Source: Phaeovibrio sulfidiphilus (GTDB taxonomy: Bacteria; Pseudomonadota; Alphaproteobacteria; Rhodospirillales; Rhodospirillaceae). Taken from it: a DNA stretch of 64,000 bases. The notes under the pieces were generated by a model. That model saw nothing but the letters and a program-made list of their open reading frames with translations, was not told the origin of the DNA and ran no database searches. The stretch's first letter is position 1. The number at the start of each line of letters is the position of its first letter. This document shows positions 46,053 through 55,473 of this stretch, one piece after another. Made by a program: the position numbers and the translations under genes. Where the stretch lies: positions 62,001 to 126,000 of the forward strand of contig NZ_JACZHT010000006.1 in assembly GCF_014861485.1 (NCBI RefSeq), read 5' to 3'.

Positions 46053-47281
46053 GCCCGACAGCCTATGACGTGGACGCGGTCCGCGCAGACTTCCCCATCC
46101 TGTCCCAAAGCTGGAACGGCCGGCCCCTGGTGTTCCTGGATACGGGCGCCTCGGCCCAGAAGCCGAGGGCCGTCATTGATGCCATGACCCGGATGATGGA
46201 AAACGACTACGCCAACGTCCACCGGGGTTCCTACTGGCTGTCCGAGCGTTCCACCGCGGTCTACGAGGGGGCGCGGGACACGGTCGCGCGCTTCCTGAAC
46301 GCGGCTTCCAGCGACGAGATCGTGTTCACCCTGAACGGGACCGACGCCATCAACCTGGTGGCCAACACCTGGGGGCGCACCAACGTGGGTCCGGACAGGG
46401 CGATCCTCATCAGCGAGATGGAGCATCACGCCAACATTGTGCCCTGGCAGATGCTCCGGGACGCGACCGGGGCCCGCCTTCTGGTCTGCCCGATCCTGGA
46501 CGACGGCAGCCTCGACATGGAGGCCTATGCCCGACTGCTTCAGGACAACCCGGTGGCCCTGGTGGCCATCACCCAGACCTCGAATGTGCTGGGAACCGTC
46601 ACCCCGGCGGCCGAGATCGTCCGCCTGGCCCACGAGGCCGGTGCCCGGGTTCTTCTGGACGGGTGCCAGGGCATTGTCCACGGCCCGGTTGATCTCCAGG
46701 CTCTGGACGTGGATTTCTACGTGTTCTCGGCCCACAAGCTGTACGGCCCCACGGGACTCGGCGTGCTCTTTGGCAAGTCCGAGCTGCTGGAGGCCATGCC
46801 TCCCTGGCGGGGCGGTGGCGACATGATCGAGACCGTGACCTTCGAGCACACCACCTGGGCCCGCCCCCCTGCCCGCTTCGAGGCCGGAACGCCGGCCATT
46901 GTCGAGGCCGCCGGGCTGACCGCCGCCATCGAGTACATCAACGCCCTGGGACCGGACGCGATCCGGGCCCACGAGAGCGCCCTTCTGGCCTACGCCACCG
47001 AGGCCCTGGGCGAGATCGAGGGGCTTGTGCTGTATGGCCGGGCCCCGGAGAAGTCGGCGGTGCTGTCCTTCACCATCGACGGCATTCATGCCCACGATCT
47101 GGGCATGCTGCTGGGCGAGAGCGGAGTGTGTGTCCGCGTGGGACACCACTGCGCCATGCCCCTTCTCAAGCGTCTGGGCGTGACAGCCACCACCCGGGCG
47201 TCCCTCGGCTGCTACACGAACACCGCCGACATCGACGCCCTTGTTGTGGCGCTGAAAAAGGCCCGGTCGCTTCTGCTCTAG
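46049..47281 (+). CDS. sufS: Cysteine desulfurase SufS
   Basis: 410 residues. This PLP enzyme removes sulfur from cysteine for Fe-S cluster assembly. The PLP lysine is Lys230 in FSAHKLYGPTG, and the persulfide-forming cysteine is Cys368 in RVGHHCAMPLL, giving the type II (SufS/CsdA) arrangement. Other conserved parts are NVHRGSYWLSERST (about 57-70) and EMEHHANIVPW. It overlaps sufD by four bases. No SufE or SufU partner gene is within the cluster, so the sulfur acceptor must be elsewhere or sufS acts without one nearby. Confidence 0.96.
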   Translation: MSPTAYDVDAVRADFPILSQSWNGRPLVFLDTGASAQKPRAVIDAMTRMMENDYANVHRGSYWLSERSTAVYEGARDTVARFLNAASSDEIVFTLNGTDAINLVANTWGRTNVGPDRAILISEMEHHANIVPWQMLRDATGARLLVCPILDDGSLDMEAYARLLQDNPVALVAITQTSNVLGTVTPAAEIVRLAHEAGARVLLDGCQGIVHGPVDLQALDVDFYVFSAHKLYGPTGLGVLFGKSELLEAMPPWRGGGDMIETVTFEHTTWARPPARFEAGTPAIVEAAGLTAAIEYINALGPDAIRAHESALLAYATEALGEIEGLVLYGRAPEKSAVLSFTIDGIHAHDLGMLLGESGVCVRVGHHCAMPLLKRLGVTATTRASLGCYTNTADIDALVVALKKARSLLL

Positions 47282-47430
47282 GATCCGGACGGACGCCGCT
47301 CACGGCACCGGTCCACCTCCGGTCCTGCTGCCCCACTTCGGGGCCGCCCCTCTCCCTCGGGTCCGGGGCGACCTCACGCCCTCACCCCCGCGTGCAACGA
47401 TTTCTCCTGTCTGAAGGGAAGTTCCCGACC

Positions 47431-47832
47431 ATGATGCCGCCGTATCCCTCCATGACCATGTCCCTTACCGGGCCTCACGAAGACGCCGAGGTCGCCCGGG
47501 CGGGGAAGCCCCTCGAGGACGGACAGACGCCCGCCAGCGTGGACGCCGTCGCCGAGGCCCTGCACAACGTCTATGACCCGGAAATCCCGGTGAACGTCTA
47601 CGACCTCGGCCTGATCTACAGCGTGGATATCGACGACCACGGATCGTGCGCCATTGTCATGACCCTCACCGCTCCCGGCTGCCCCGTGGCCGAAATCCTT
47701 CCCAACGAGGTCGCCCAGAGAGCCGCCTCGGTGGAGGGTATCGGCGAGGTGGTGGTGACCCTCACCTGGGATCCGCCCTGGACGCCGGAGCGCATGAGCG
47801 ACGTCGCCCGCGCGGCCCTGGATTTCTTCTGA
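47431..47832 (+). CDS. sufT: SUF system Fe-S assembly protein SufT (DUF59)
   Basis: 133 residues from the ATG at 47431, with AAGGGAA 10 bases upstream; two Met codons at 47452 and 47458 are later alternatives. The MIP18/PaaD-like DUF59 domain is clear: VYDPEIPVNVYDLGLIY (about 52-68), MTLTAPGCPVAEILPNEV with the conserved Cys, and TWDPPWTPERMS. SufT-type proteins help mature Fe-S enzymes, particularly aconitase-type and lipoate synthase in other bacteria. The first about 40 residues are variable. It follows sufS by 149 bases. Confidence 0.92.
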   Translation: MMPPYPSMTMSLTGPHEDAEVARAGKPLEDGQTPASVDAVAEALHNVYDPEIPVNVYDLGLIYSVDIDDHGSCAIVMTLTAPGCPVAEILPNEVAQRAASVEGIGEVVVTLTWDPPWTPERMSDVARAALDFF

Positions 47833-47896
47833 GGCCCGGACACCACCACCGGCCCGGCCCGGCTTTTCCGGTCGGACCGCTGCCCTGACGTTTCAC

Positions 47897-47918
47897 CCGT
47901 CTCCGGAAACGGAGACGG
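47897..47918. other. 9-bp perfect hairpin with GAAA tetraloop after sufT
   Basis: CCGTCTCCG-GAAA-CGGAGACGG, about 65 bases after the sufT stop. There is no T-run, so it is not a classic terminator but may cap the suf mRNA 3' end. Confidence 0.55.
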
Positions 47919-48017
47919 CTATCAACTGGAAACCACGCGGCTGGCGCCGGCATTCCCGTCCCGTGATGATCCGGGATGGCCGCCTGTCGGGAGTGTCGCA
48001 TCGACACCGGGTGCGTT

Positions 48018-48045
48018 AAGATGCACGGCGACAAGATGCACGGCG
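48018..48045 (+). repeat. 13-bp perfect direct repeat, period 15
   Basis: AAGATGCACGGCG occurs at 48018-48030 and 48033-48045. It sits 44 bases before the next gene's ATG, a position compatible with an operator. Confidence 0.85.
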
Positions 48046-48088
48046 TTTGCGCCACCGGCCGCTCCCACAGACAACCAAGGAATTCAGA

Positions 48089-49009
48089 ATGTCCTGCCCG
48101 CTGAAAATCGGCTTCACCCTCTACGAGGGCCAGGACAGCGCCCTTGCCGCCCGGCTCGAGACAATCGCCGGGTTTGGTGCCGATCTGGCCGAACTCTCCA
48201 TGGCGCCGCTCAACACCGTGATCGGTGGGCGGGTCAACACCCCGCGCCTGAAAAGCCTTGTGCCGGTTGTCAGCGGGTTTCCCGGGATGTTGACCCTGCA
48301 CGCCCCCCTGTCCCTGTCCATGATGGATCCCGACCATATCGAGGCCCAGTCCATCGCCGCCCTGTCCTGCCTGGACGTCTGCGCCACCCTGGGGGCAAAG
48401 CTCCTGGTCGTGCACCCGGGCTGGATCAGCACCGCCCGCTTCGAGAGGGAACGCAGCGACCTGATGGCTATCGAGCGCGACGGCCTCGAGTGGCTGGCCC
48501 GTCAGGCCGCCAGCCGCGGTGTCACGGTGTGCCTCGAGAACATGCCGGTGACCCGGGAGGTGACCGCCGGGGACATCACCACCTATGGCCTGGATCCGGT
48601 CGCGGTCGCAGCCCAGGTCGAGGCAGTGAACCATCCGAACCTCAGGGCGGTGATTGACTTCTCCCACGCCTACCTTGCCTCGCGCCACTTCGGCTGGGAT
48701 CTGGCGGAGCGCGTGTCCGTCCTGGCGCCGCTCGCCCGCCACCTTCACCTTCATGACAGCTTCGGGCGGCCTCCCACCCACTGGGAGAACCTCTTTCCCG
48801 GCGATGACGTGATCTTCGGAGAGGGAGACCTGCACCTGCCCCTGGGCTGGGGGGATCTGCCCTTCGAGACGGTGATGGGAAGCCTGACCTTTTCCGGGGC
48901 CCCGAGCGCGACCCTCGAGATCGGCATGGGATGGCACGAGGACAGCGCCATGCGGGACTCCCTGTCCCGGGCCCGCGCATATCTGCAGCAGGCCCGCATC
49001 GCACGCTAG
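48089..49009 (+). CDS. Xylose isomerase-like TIM-barrel protein (sugar phosphate isomerase/epimerase family)
   Basis: 306 residues from the ATG at 48089, with AAGGA 7 bases upstream. The sequence fits the AP_endonuc_2 / xylose isomerase-like TIM barrel. Strand ends carry likely metal ligands: TLHAPLSL, VVHPGW, VCLENMPV (Glu), VIDFSHAY (Asp/His), LHLHDSFG (His) and LEIGMG (Glu). The family includes sugar epimerases, IolE/IolI and endonuclease IV, so the reaction cannot be fixed. No sugar transporter or catabolic gene is adjacent. The N-terminus has no signal peptide. Confidence 0.85.
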   Translation: MSCPLKIGFTLYEGQDSALAARLETIAGFGADLAELSMAPLNTVIGGRVNTPRLKSLVPVVSGFPGMLTLHAPLSLSMMDPDHIEAQSIAALSCLDVCATLGAKLLVVHPGWISTARFERERSDLMAIERDGLEWLARQAASRGVTVCLENMPVTREVTAGDITTYGLDPVAVAAQVEAVNHPNLRAVIDFSHAYLASRHFGWDLAERVSVLAPLARHLHLHDSFGRPPTHWENLFPGDDVIFGEGDLHLPLGWGDLPFETVMGSLTFSGAPSATLEIGMGWHEDSAMRDSLSRARAYLQQARIAR

Positions 49010-49257
49010 CCACCGGTGAACGGAACGGGCGGCATATCCGCCGTGCCCCCCGTTGAGGCGGGAAGCGGCGGCCGAACGCCCCCCTGCGCGGCCCGCGAAT
49101 GGTGCAGGACCAGTCCCCCCCACACCCGCCCGGACCCGGACGCACCCCATTTTCCGGAAAACAGCACCCGGCCGCCGGTCTTTCCTTGATCCGGATGCAT
49201 GGCCTGTGCTTTCGTCCGTGTTCCGGTCCCCCACCTCAGACCAAGGGCGTTGCAGTC

Positions 49258-50262
49258 ATGAGCGATCCGAAGAAAACCCTCTGGGTTGTCACCACCGGCG
49301 AAGCCGGAAACATCTCCCAGGCCCTGGGCCTTGCCAACGCGTTGGGGATCCCCTTCCAGTCCCGGACCGGGACCGTCGCCCGCCCCTGGTCCTGGCTGCC
49401 CGCCAGCATCGCCGGGAGGGCGGGTCTCTCCCGGCTGCTCGCGCCGGGGAGCGATGCGTTCGAGCCCCCCTGGCCGGATGTGGTCATTGCCTGCGGTCGC
49501 CGCGCGGCCATGCTGTCCCTTGCCATCCGCCGCGAGGCCACGCGAACCGGTAGCGCCGCGCCGTACCTGGTCCAGATCCTGAACCCCGGGGTCAGCCCGG
49601 CGAACTTCGATCTTGTTCTGGCGCCCGATCACGACAATCTCCGCGGCCCGAACGTGCTGACCTCCCTTGGCGCCATGCACCGCCTGACCCGGGCCACGCT
49701 TGAGGAGGGAGCCGCCGCATTCCGCGAGCCCTTCTCCGCCCTGCCCCGCCCCCTTGTGGCGGTCCTGATCGGGGGCACGAGCGGTGCGTACCGGTTTGGC
49801 ATCCAGGACGCCCGCAGGGTCGCCCTTCAGCTGGAGGACGTGGCCCGGGACGGAACCGTGGGCCTGGTGGTGACCACGTCCCGCAGGACCGGGGAGGACC
49901 AGCGCAACCTCATGGAAAAGGCTCTGCGTCACCTGCCGAATGTCTGGTTCTGGAAAGGGGATGGCCCCAACCCGTATATGGGCATGCTGGGCCTTGCGGA
50001 CGCGGTCATGGTGACCGAGGAAAGCGTGTCGATGATTTCCGAGGCCTGCTTCACCGGAAAGCCCGTCTACACCCTGGGCCTCAATGGGGGCTCGGTCCGC
50101 TTCACGCGCTTCCACGCCCGCATGGAGGAGGAGGGCTATACCCGCCCGTTCCGGGGCGCCCTCAAGCTCTGGGCCCCGCCGAAGCCTCTGGACGAGGCAC
50201 AGCGTCTGGCCGGCGTCATCCGGGAGAAGCTGGGGATCGGGGGCAACACTGCCCCCGGCTGA
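49258..50262 (+). CDS. ELM1/GtrOC1 family protein (DUF1022)
   Basis: 334 residues from the ATG at 49258, with AAGGG about 10 bases upstream. The pattern matches the DUF1022 family, named for plant ELM1, which recruits dynamin during mitochondrial fission. Visible pieces are LWVVTTGEAGNISQALGLA, PDVVIACGRRAAMLSL, a central GGTSGAYRF and VTEESVSMISEACFTGKPV, an arrangement reminiscent of GT-B nucleotide-sugar-binding folds. In bacteria the role is unknown; a glycosyltransferase-like activity is possible. Its presence supports alphaproteobacterial origin. Confidence 0.85.
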   Translation: MSDPKKTLWVVTTGEAGNISQALGLANALGIPFQSRTGTVARPWSWLPASIAGRAGLSRLLAPGSDAFEPPWPDVVIACGRRAAMLSLAIRREATRTGSAAPYLVQILNPGVSPANFDLVLAPDHDNLRGPNVLTSLGAMHRLTRATLEEGAAAFREPFSALPRPLVAVLIGGTSGAYRFGIQDARRVALQLEDVARDGTVGLVVTTSRRTGEDQRNLMEKALRHLPNVWFWKGDGPNPYMGMLGLADAVMVTEESVSMISEACFTGKPVYTLGLNGGSVRFTRFHARMEEEGYTRPFRGALKLWAPPKPLDEAQRLAGVIREKLGIGGNTAPG

Positions 50263-50405
50263 TCCGGGCGCCGCAGCGCCCGACCTGTCGTGTCTGTCGT
50301 GTGAGGCCAAACCGGTCCCGGCCCCACAGCGTGGCGGCTCCGGCAGGGCGGAATTCCCGGAACACCCCGGGGATCCCGCAGCCGGGATCAGGGACCGTCA
50401 GGGCG

Positions 50406-50936
50406 TCAGTTGCTGACGCCGCAGGCCTCGTTGATCTTCGAGAGCGCCGCCGAGACCCCGCGCAGGGAGTAGGTGTCCTTGGTGGCCGTGCCCCGGGACG
50501 ACGTTCCGCGCACCACCATGGCGTTGCCCTTGCGCATGGCCTGGACAATCCGCTTGTCCATGTCGTTGGGCGCCCAGGCGCTCTCGCCCTCGGTAAACAG
50601 CTCGAAACCGGTCTGGTCGACCGAAAGCTGAACCGGCGAGCCGGGCCGGTACGCATAGCCCGCGTAGATCGTGACCACGTAGTACTGCTTGTCCGCCGGT
50701 CGGTGGGTCACCAGGGCGTAGATGTCGCCGCGACGGGTGTAGTTGCCCTCGTCCTTCGTGGGAGAGGAGGCGATATAGCAGACCTTCTGATTGTTCTCCA
50801 TCATCAGGAAGGCCGTCCAGTTGTTGTAGACTCCCAGCGTGGAAATCTGCTGGGCTCCCGCCTCGTGCGGCGCCAGCCCCGCGCCTCCGGCCAGGACACC
50901 CGCCAGAACACAGGCGGCCGTTTTCAGACTCCTCAT
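50406..50936 (-). CDS. IalB-like invasion-associated family protein
   Basis: 176 residues. A signal peptide is seen at 1-28 (ACVLAGVLAGGAGLAPHEAGA). The mature part has the IalB-type pattern: a Trp followed by KVCYIASSPTK (Cys about 53), the beta-rich core, FELFTEGESAWAPND, a basic AMRKGNAMVVRGTSSRG segment, and a C-terminal Cys (EACGVSN) likely disulfide-bonded to the first. In Bartonella IalB assists erythrocyte invasion, but homologues are general periplasmic proteins of free-living alphaproteobacteria, so pathogenicity is not implied. The ribosome site GGAGA precedes the ATG at 50936. Confidence 0.88.
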   Translation of the reverse strand: MRSLKTAACVLAGVLAGGAGLAPHEAGAQQISTLGVYNNWTAFLMMENNQKVCYIASSPTKDEGNYTRRGDIYALVTHRPADKQYYVVTIYAGYAYRPGSPVQLSVDQTGFELFTEGESAWAPNDMDKRIVQAMRKGNAMVVRGTSSRGTATKDTYSLRGVSAALSKINEACGVSN

Positions 50937-51189
50937 GATGATCGCATCTCCATTCAGTTCGCGGATGGTCGGCGTTGCGGAAGAGTGTCAGGAAACAGGG
51001 TTGGGGCTGTTTCGTCAATCCTCCGAAAGAAAATTATTTGCAACCGGTAATCCGGACAGGACCGGCCGGGGCCCGGGAGCTCCCGGACAGCCGAGTTCCG
51101 GTCCGGCGCGTCCCCTGACACGGATCCGGGCCGCCCCGATACGACCCTGAAGACCCGTACCCCCGGGCGGGGGGTGGACCGGGTCCGGC

Positions 51190-51806
51190 TCAGTCCCGGG
51201 AGCGGGCCTCCGCCACCTCGTCCAGAGGAGCCGGCGCAGTGAACTGGGCCATTCTCTGGGCCTCGGTGGTGCGGAATGCAGCCTTTCCGTGGACGTGCGG
51301 CTTCAGGGCTTCCGTGGGGCCGCCCTCGCGAACCGGACGGTCGGCAAAGCGGCCCAGCGTCAGAAGACGGTCATACAGAACCAGAGCCCCGGCCATTCCC
51401 AGATTGAGAGAAAACCGTACCGGAATGCGGATCACGTAGTCACAGCGCTCCAGCATGGGCTCCGAGAGCCCCACCCGCTCCGCCCCCAGGACATAGGCCG
51501 CCTGGAGGGGATGGCGGAAGGACGGAAGGTCGATGGCGTCCTCGGTCAGCTCGATGCCCACCACCCGGCAGCCCTTCGGCAGCACGAGGTCGCTGACCTC
51601 GGGAAACCGGTAGAAGGGAAGAGAGGCAATGGCGTCCGACGTGTCGACCTTGCCTCCCTCCTCGCGGGCGTAGCTGGTGCGGATGGCGAAGACAAAGGAG
51701 GCCCCGAACGCGTGCGCCGTGCGGAACACGTTCCCCATGTTGTAGGGCTTGGAGACCCCCTCAATGCCAATGCCGAAGTAGCCGCGCGATATCATCCCGG
51801 TCCCCG

Positions 51807-51810
<4 letters not shown>
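51190..51810 (-). CDS. SpoU family (TrmH-like) RNA 2'-O-methyltransferase
   Basis: 206 residues from a GTG at 51810 that overlaps the purB stop as GTGA (51807-51810). An ATG at 51795, preceded by GGGGA, is equally plausible and gives a more typical N-terminus. The SPOUT signatures are NMGNVFRTAHAFGASFVF (motif 1), YVLGAERVGLSE (motif 2) and IPVRFSLNLGMAGALVLYD (motif 3, SAM-binding trefoil knot). The predicted product methylates a ribose 2'-OH in tRNA or rRNA; the exact site is unknown. It is probably co-translated with purB. Confidence 0.9.
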
Positions 51811-53117
<1,307 letters not shown>

Positions 53118-53265
53118 TGTGGGGGAGACTCCAGACTGTCACAAAAGCGGACGAACAAACAAAACCGGTGCCGGAACGGCACAAGGGGCCGTCATCCGGG
53201 GGCACCGGACCGACCATACGGCTGCATCTTTACCGTCCGGGACGAAAAAGGCAAGGCGCCAGAGG

Positions 53266-53303
53266 AAAAAGGCCCTCCGGCGCGGGGCCGGAGAGCCATT
53301 TTT
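53266..53303. terminator. Terminator between the TetR-type gene and purB
   Basis: A 7-bp core stem (CTCCGGC / GCCGGAG) extends by GGC/GCC past one mismatch, with A5 on one side and T5 on the other. It can act on either strand and would end the minus-strand TetR-type transcript. Confidence 0.75.
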
Positions 53304-53330
53304 GGACTGAAAACCCGAGCGGGGCCCGGA

Positions 53331-53981
53331 TCAGAGACCGGCGCCCCCGGTCGCCGTGTCGCAGGCGTTCTCCCGGGAGCAGGGACCGAAGCCCTTGGAG
53401 GGCATCCCCCTGGCCATGGAATCCAGCCGGTCGAGCGTCTTGTCCAGGGCCGCCATGGTGGTGGCCATGTCGGGTGTGTCGTCCTTGAGCCAGATCCGCA
53501 TCACGTGCAGGTAGGCGGCCTCAAGCGCCTTGATGCGCAGCAGGCCGCGCGCACCCACCACGTCCACGCCCGCGGCCTCCAGGGTCACGTTCATGGAGCG
53601 CATCAGCGAGCGGCCAAAGGCCCCCGCCAGGGACAGGTCCCGTCCAAAGGACGGCACGAGAGCCCTCAGGGCCTCCTTGTTGGGGGCCAAGGCATCAAAG
53701 CGCCGCATCAGAAGATCAAACAGGCGGTCACGGATGGTCTCCCGGGGGTCCAGGACAATGTCGTCCGTGAGCATGGCGTTGTCCACCAGACGCATCCACG
53801 TGGTGATCAGCTTCGCCCGGGCCGGATAGTGCCGCAGAACCGATGCAAGAGACACGCCGGCCTCCTCGGCCACGGCGGAAAACGTCAGCCGTCTCCATCC
53901 GGACAGGGCGGCAACACGCAGGGCCGCCTCCAAAATCACGTGATCTCCCGTCGTTTCTTTGCTGTGAGCTTTATGAGCCAT
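53331..53981 (-). CDS. TetR-type transcriptional regulator
   Basis: 216 residues from the ATG at 53981. The N-terminal about 50 residues are a TetR HTH: ILEAALRVAALSGWRRLTFS, VAEEAGVSLASVLRHYPARA. The C-terminal domain (RDRLFDLLMRRFDALAPNKE, then RIKALEAAYLHVMRIWLKDD) resembles the TetR/COQ9-like group, in which some members bind lipids rather than act as repressors. The ligand is unknown. It is followed by a terminator and is divergent from the hisN-like gene with a 428-base gap. Confidence 0.85.
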   Translation of the reverse strand: MAHKAHSKETTGDHVILEAALRVAALSGWRRLTFSAVAEEAGVSLASVLRHYPARAKLITTWMRLVDNAMLTDDIVLDPRETIRDRLFDLLMRRFDALAPNKEALRALVPSFGRDLSLAGAFGRSLMRSMNVTLEAAGVDVVGARGLLRIKALEAAYLHVMRIWLKDDTPDMATTMAALDKTLDRLDSMARGMPSKGFGPCSRENACDTATGGAGL

Positions 53982-54409
53982 TGTCGTTCGTCCCGTACAC
54001 TGGGCGCGATCGGCCCGCGCCCTTCAAGGTGATTCTCGGTTTAGATATAGCGCGGAAAATCTGGCAAAAAAAGGGCGCACGCGCCAAAATGCGCGGCACA
54101 CGGGTTGTCCGGGGCCTCGGCCCCGGCACTGGGGGCGCCATCGGAGCTCCGGACTGGACCGGCCCGGGCCCGGCAGGAAACCGCCTTTGGCGACAGGAGA
54201 CGCCCGGGATCCGGAGCGTTTTGCGACTTATTTTCGTAGTAAACACCCTGTGCGCGTGTCAAAGTGAGGTGCTCACCGACCGGACCGGGGCCCGCGCACC
54301 GGTCGCCCCCGTCCCCAACCCGTCGTCCGCACTGCGGCGTGCTTGTCGCGCCGGCCGCAGACGGGTTACGCTCTCCCGACTGTTCTGTCCAACACCCCGG
54401 AGGCCCTGC
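53982..54409. other. Intergenic stretch between the divergent TetR-type and hisN-like genes
   Basis: About 430 bases. It is moderately AT-rich around 54030-54070 and 54215-54250, which fits promoters for both genes. No clear -35/-10 pair or palindrome was fixed. Confidence 0.4.
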
Positions 54410-55231
54410 ATGATCCTGCGGTCAACCGCTTTTCCCGATCTCTCGATGTGTGTGGCGCTGGCCCACGAACTGGCCGAGATCTCGGCGGGCATTATCCGCC
54501 CCCTCTTTCGCAGTCCCGCACTGAACGTGGACGACAAGGCCGACCTGACCCCCGTCACCGCCGCAGACCGGGATTCCGAGGCCGCCATGCGCGAGCGCAT
54601 CCGGGAGGTCTTTCCGGATCACGGCGTCATCGGCGAGGAGTTCCCCGCCGAAAATCCGGATGCGGAATTCGTCTGGGTTCTGGATCCGGTGGACGGCACC
54701 GGCGCGCTGGTCTCGGGGCTGCCCACCTTCGGAACCCTGATCGGCCTGTGCCACCGGGGCACGCCGGTTCTTGGCCTCATCAACCAGCCCATCTCCGACG
54801 AGCGCTGGATCGGACTGACCGGGGAGCAGACCCTGTTCAACGGCGAGCGGGCGAAGGTCCGGGCTGTGCGCTCCCTCGACCAGGCCACGATCTTCACCAC
54901 GGCCCTCGACTGTTTTGCCAGCGACTCCGACCGGAGCGCCTTCGAGCGGCTGGCCGGAAAAACACGCCTGCGCCGGTTCGGGTGCGACTGCTATGCCTAT
55001 GGTCTGCTGGCCCTGGGCTGGTGCGACCTGGTGTGCGAGACCGGGCTGAAGGTCCACGATTTCACGGCCCTGGTTCCGGTGATCACCGGCGCCGGGGGGC
55101 GGATGACCGGCTGGGACAACCGGCCCCTTGACCTGTCGTCGGACGGGCGGGTTCTGGCCAGCACCGGGGAGCCCCTCCATCGGGAAGCCCTGGAGATCCT
55201 GACCGGGACGAAAGGCGCCACGCCATCGTGA
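54410..55231 (+). CDS. hisN: Inositol monophosphatase family protein, probable histidinol-phosphatase HisN
   Basis: 273 residues from the ATG at 54410, with CCCGGAGG about 8 bases upstream. The metal-dependent phosphatase motifs are IGEEFP (Glu, about 73-78), VLDPVDGTGALVSG (Asp ligands, about 89-102) and the C-terminal KVHDFTALVPVI containing the last Asp. The HDFTALVPVITGAGG ending is closer to HisN-type histidinol-phosphatases than to SuhB, so the last phosphatase step of histidine synthesis is inferred. No other his gene is adjacent to confirm it. SuhB-like or 3'-nucleotidase functions cannot be excluded. Confidence 0.85.
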   Translation: MILRSTAFPDLSMCVALAHELAEISAGIIRPLFRSPALNVDDKADLTPVTAADRDSEAAMRERIREVFPDHGVIGEEFPAENPDAEFVWVLDPVDGTGALVSGLPTFGTLIGLCHRGTPVLGLINQPISDERWIGLTGEQTLFNGERAKVRAVRSLDQATIFTTALDCFASDSDRSAFERLAGKTRLRRFGCDCYAYGLLALGWCDLVCETGLKVHDFTALVPVITGAGGRMTGWDNRPLDLSSDGRVLASTGEPLHREALEILTGTKGATPS

Positions 55232-55473
55232 CCCGCACGACCCGGGGCCCAGGCGGGCCTTGCCGGCCCATCCCCGGGCCGGGCCTGCTGTCCGTCTGCC
55301 CTCCATCCGTTACACCCGGGAGCTCGCTCCTCCCGGTTTTCCCGCTGTGACCCGGGGCAGGTATCGCCCTGCTCCCCCGGACCTGTTCCCGGGCCCCTGT
55401 GCCCGCGCGCATCTTGCACCGTTCCCCCTTTTCCACCCGGCCCACCGGAAGACATCCTCAGAAAGACAGTCCC

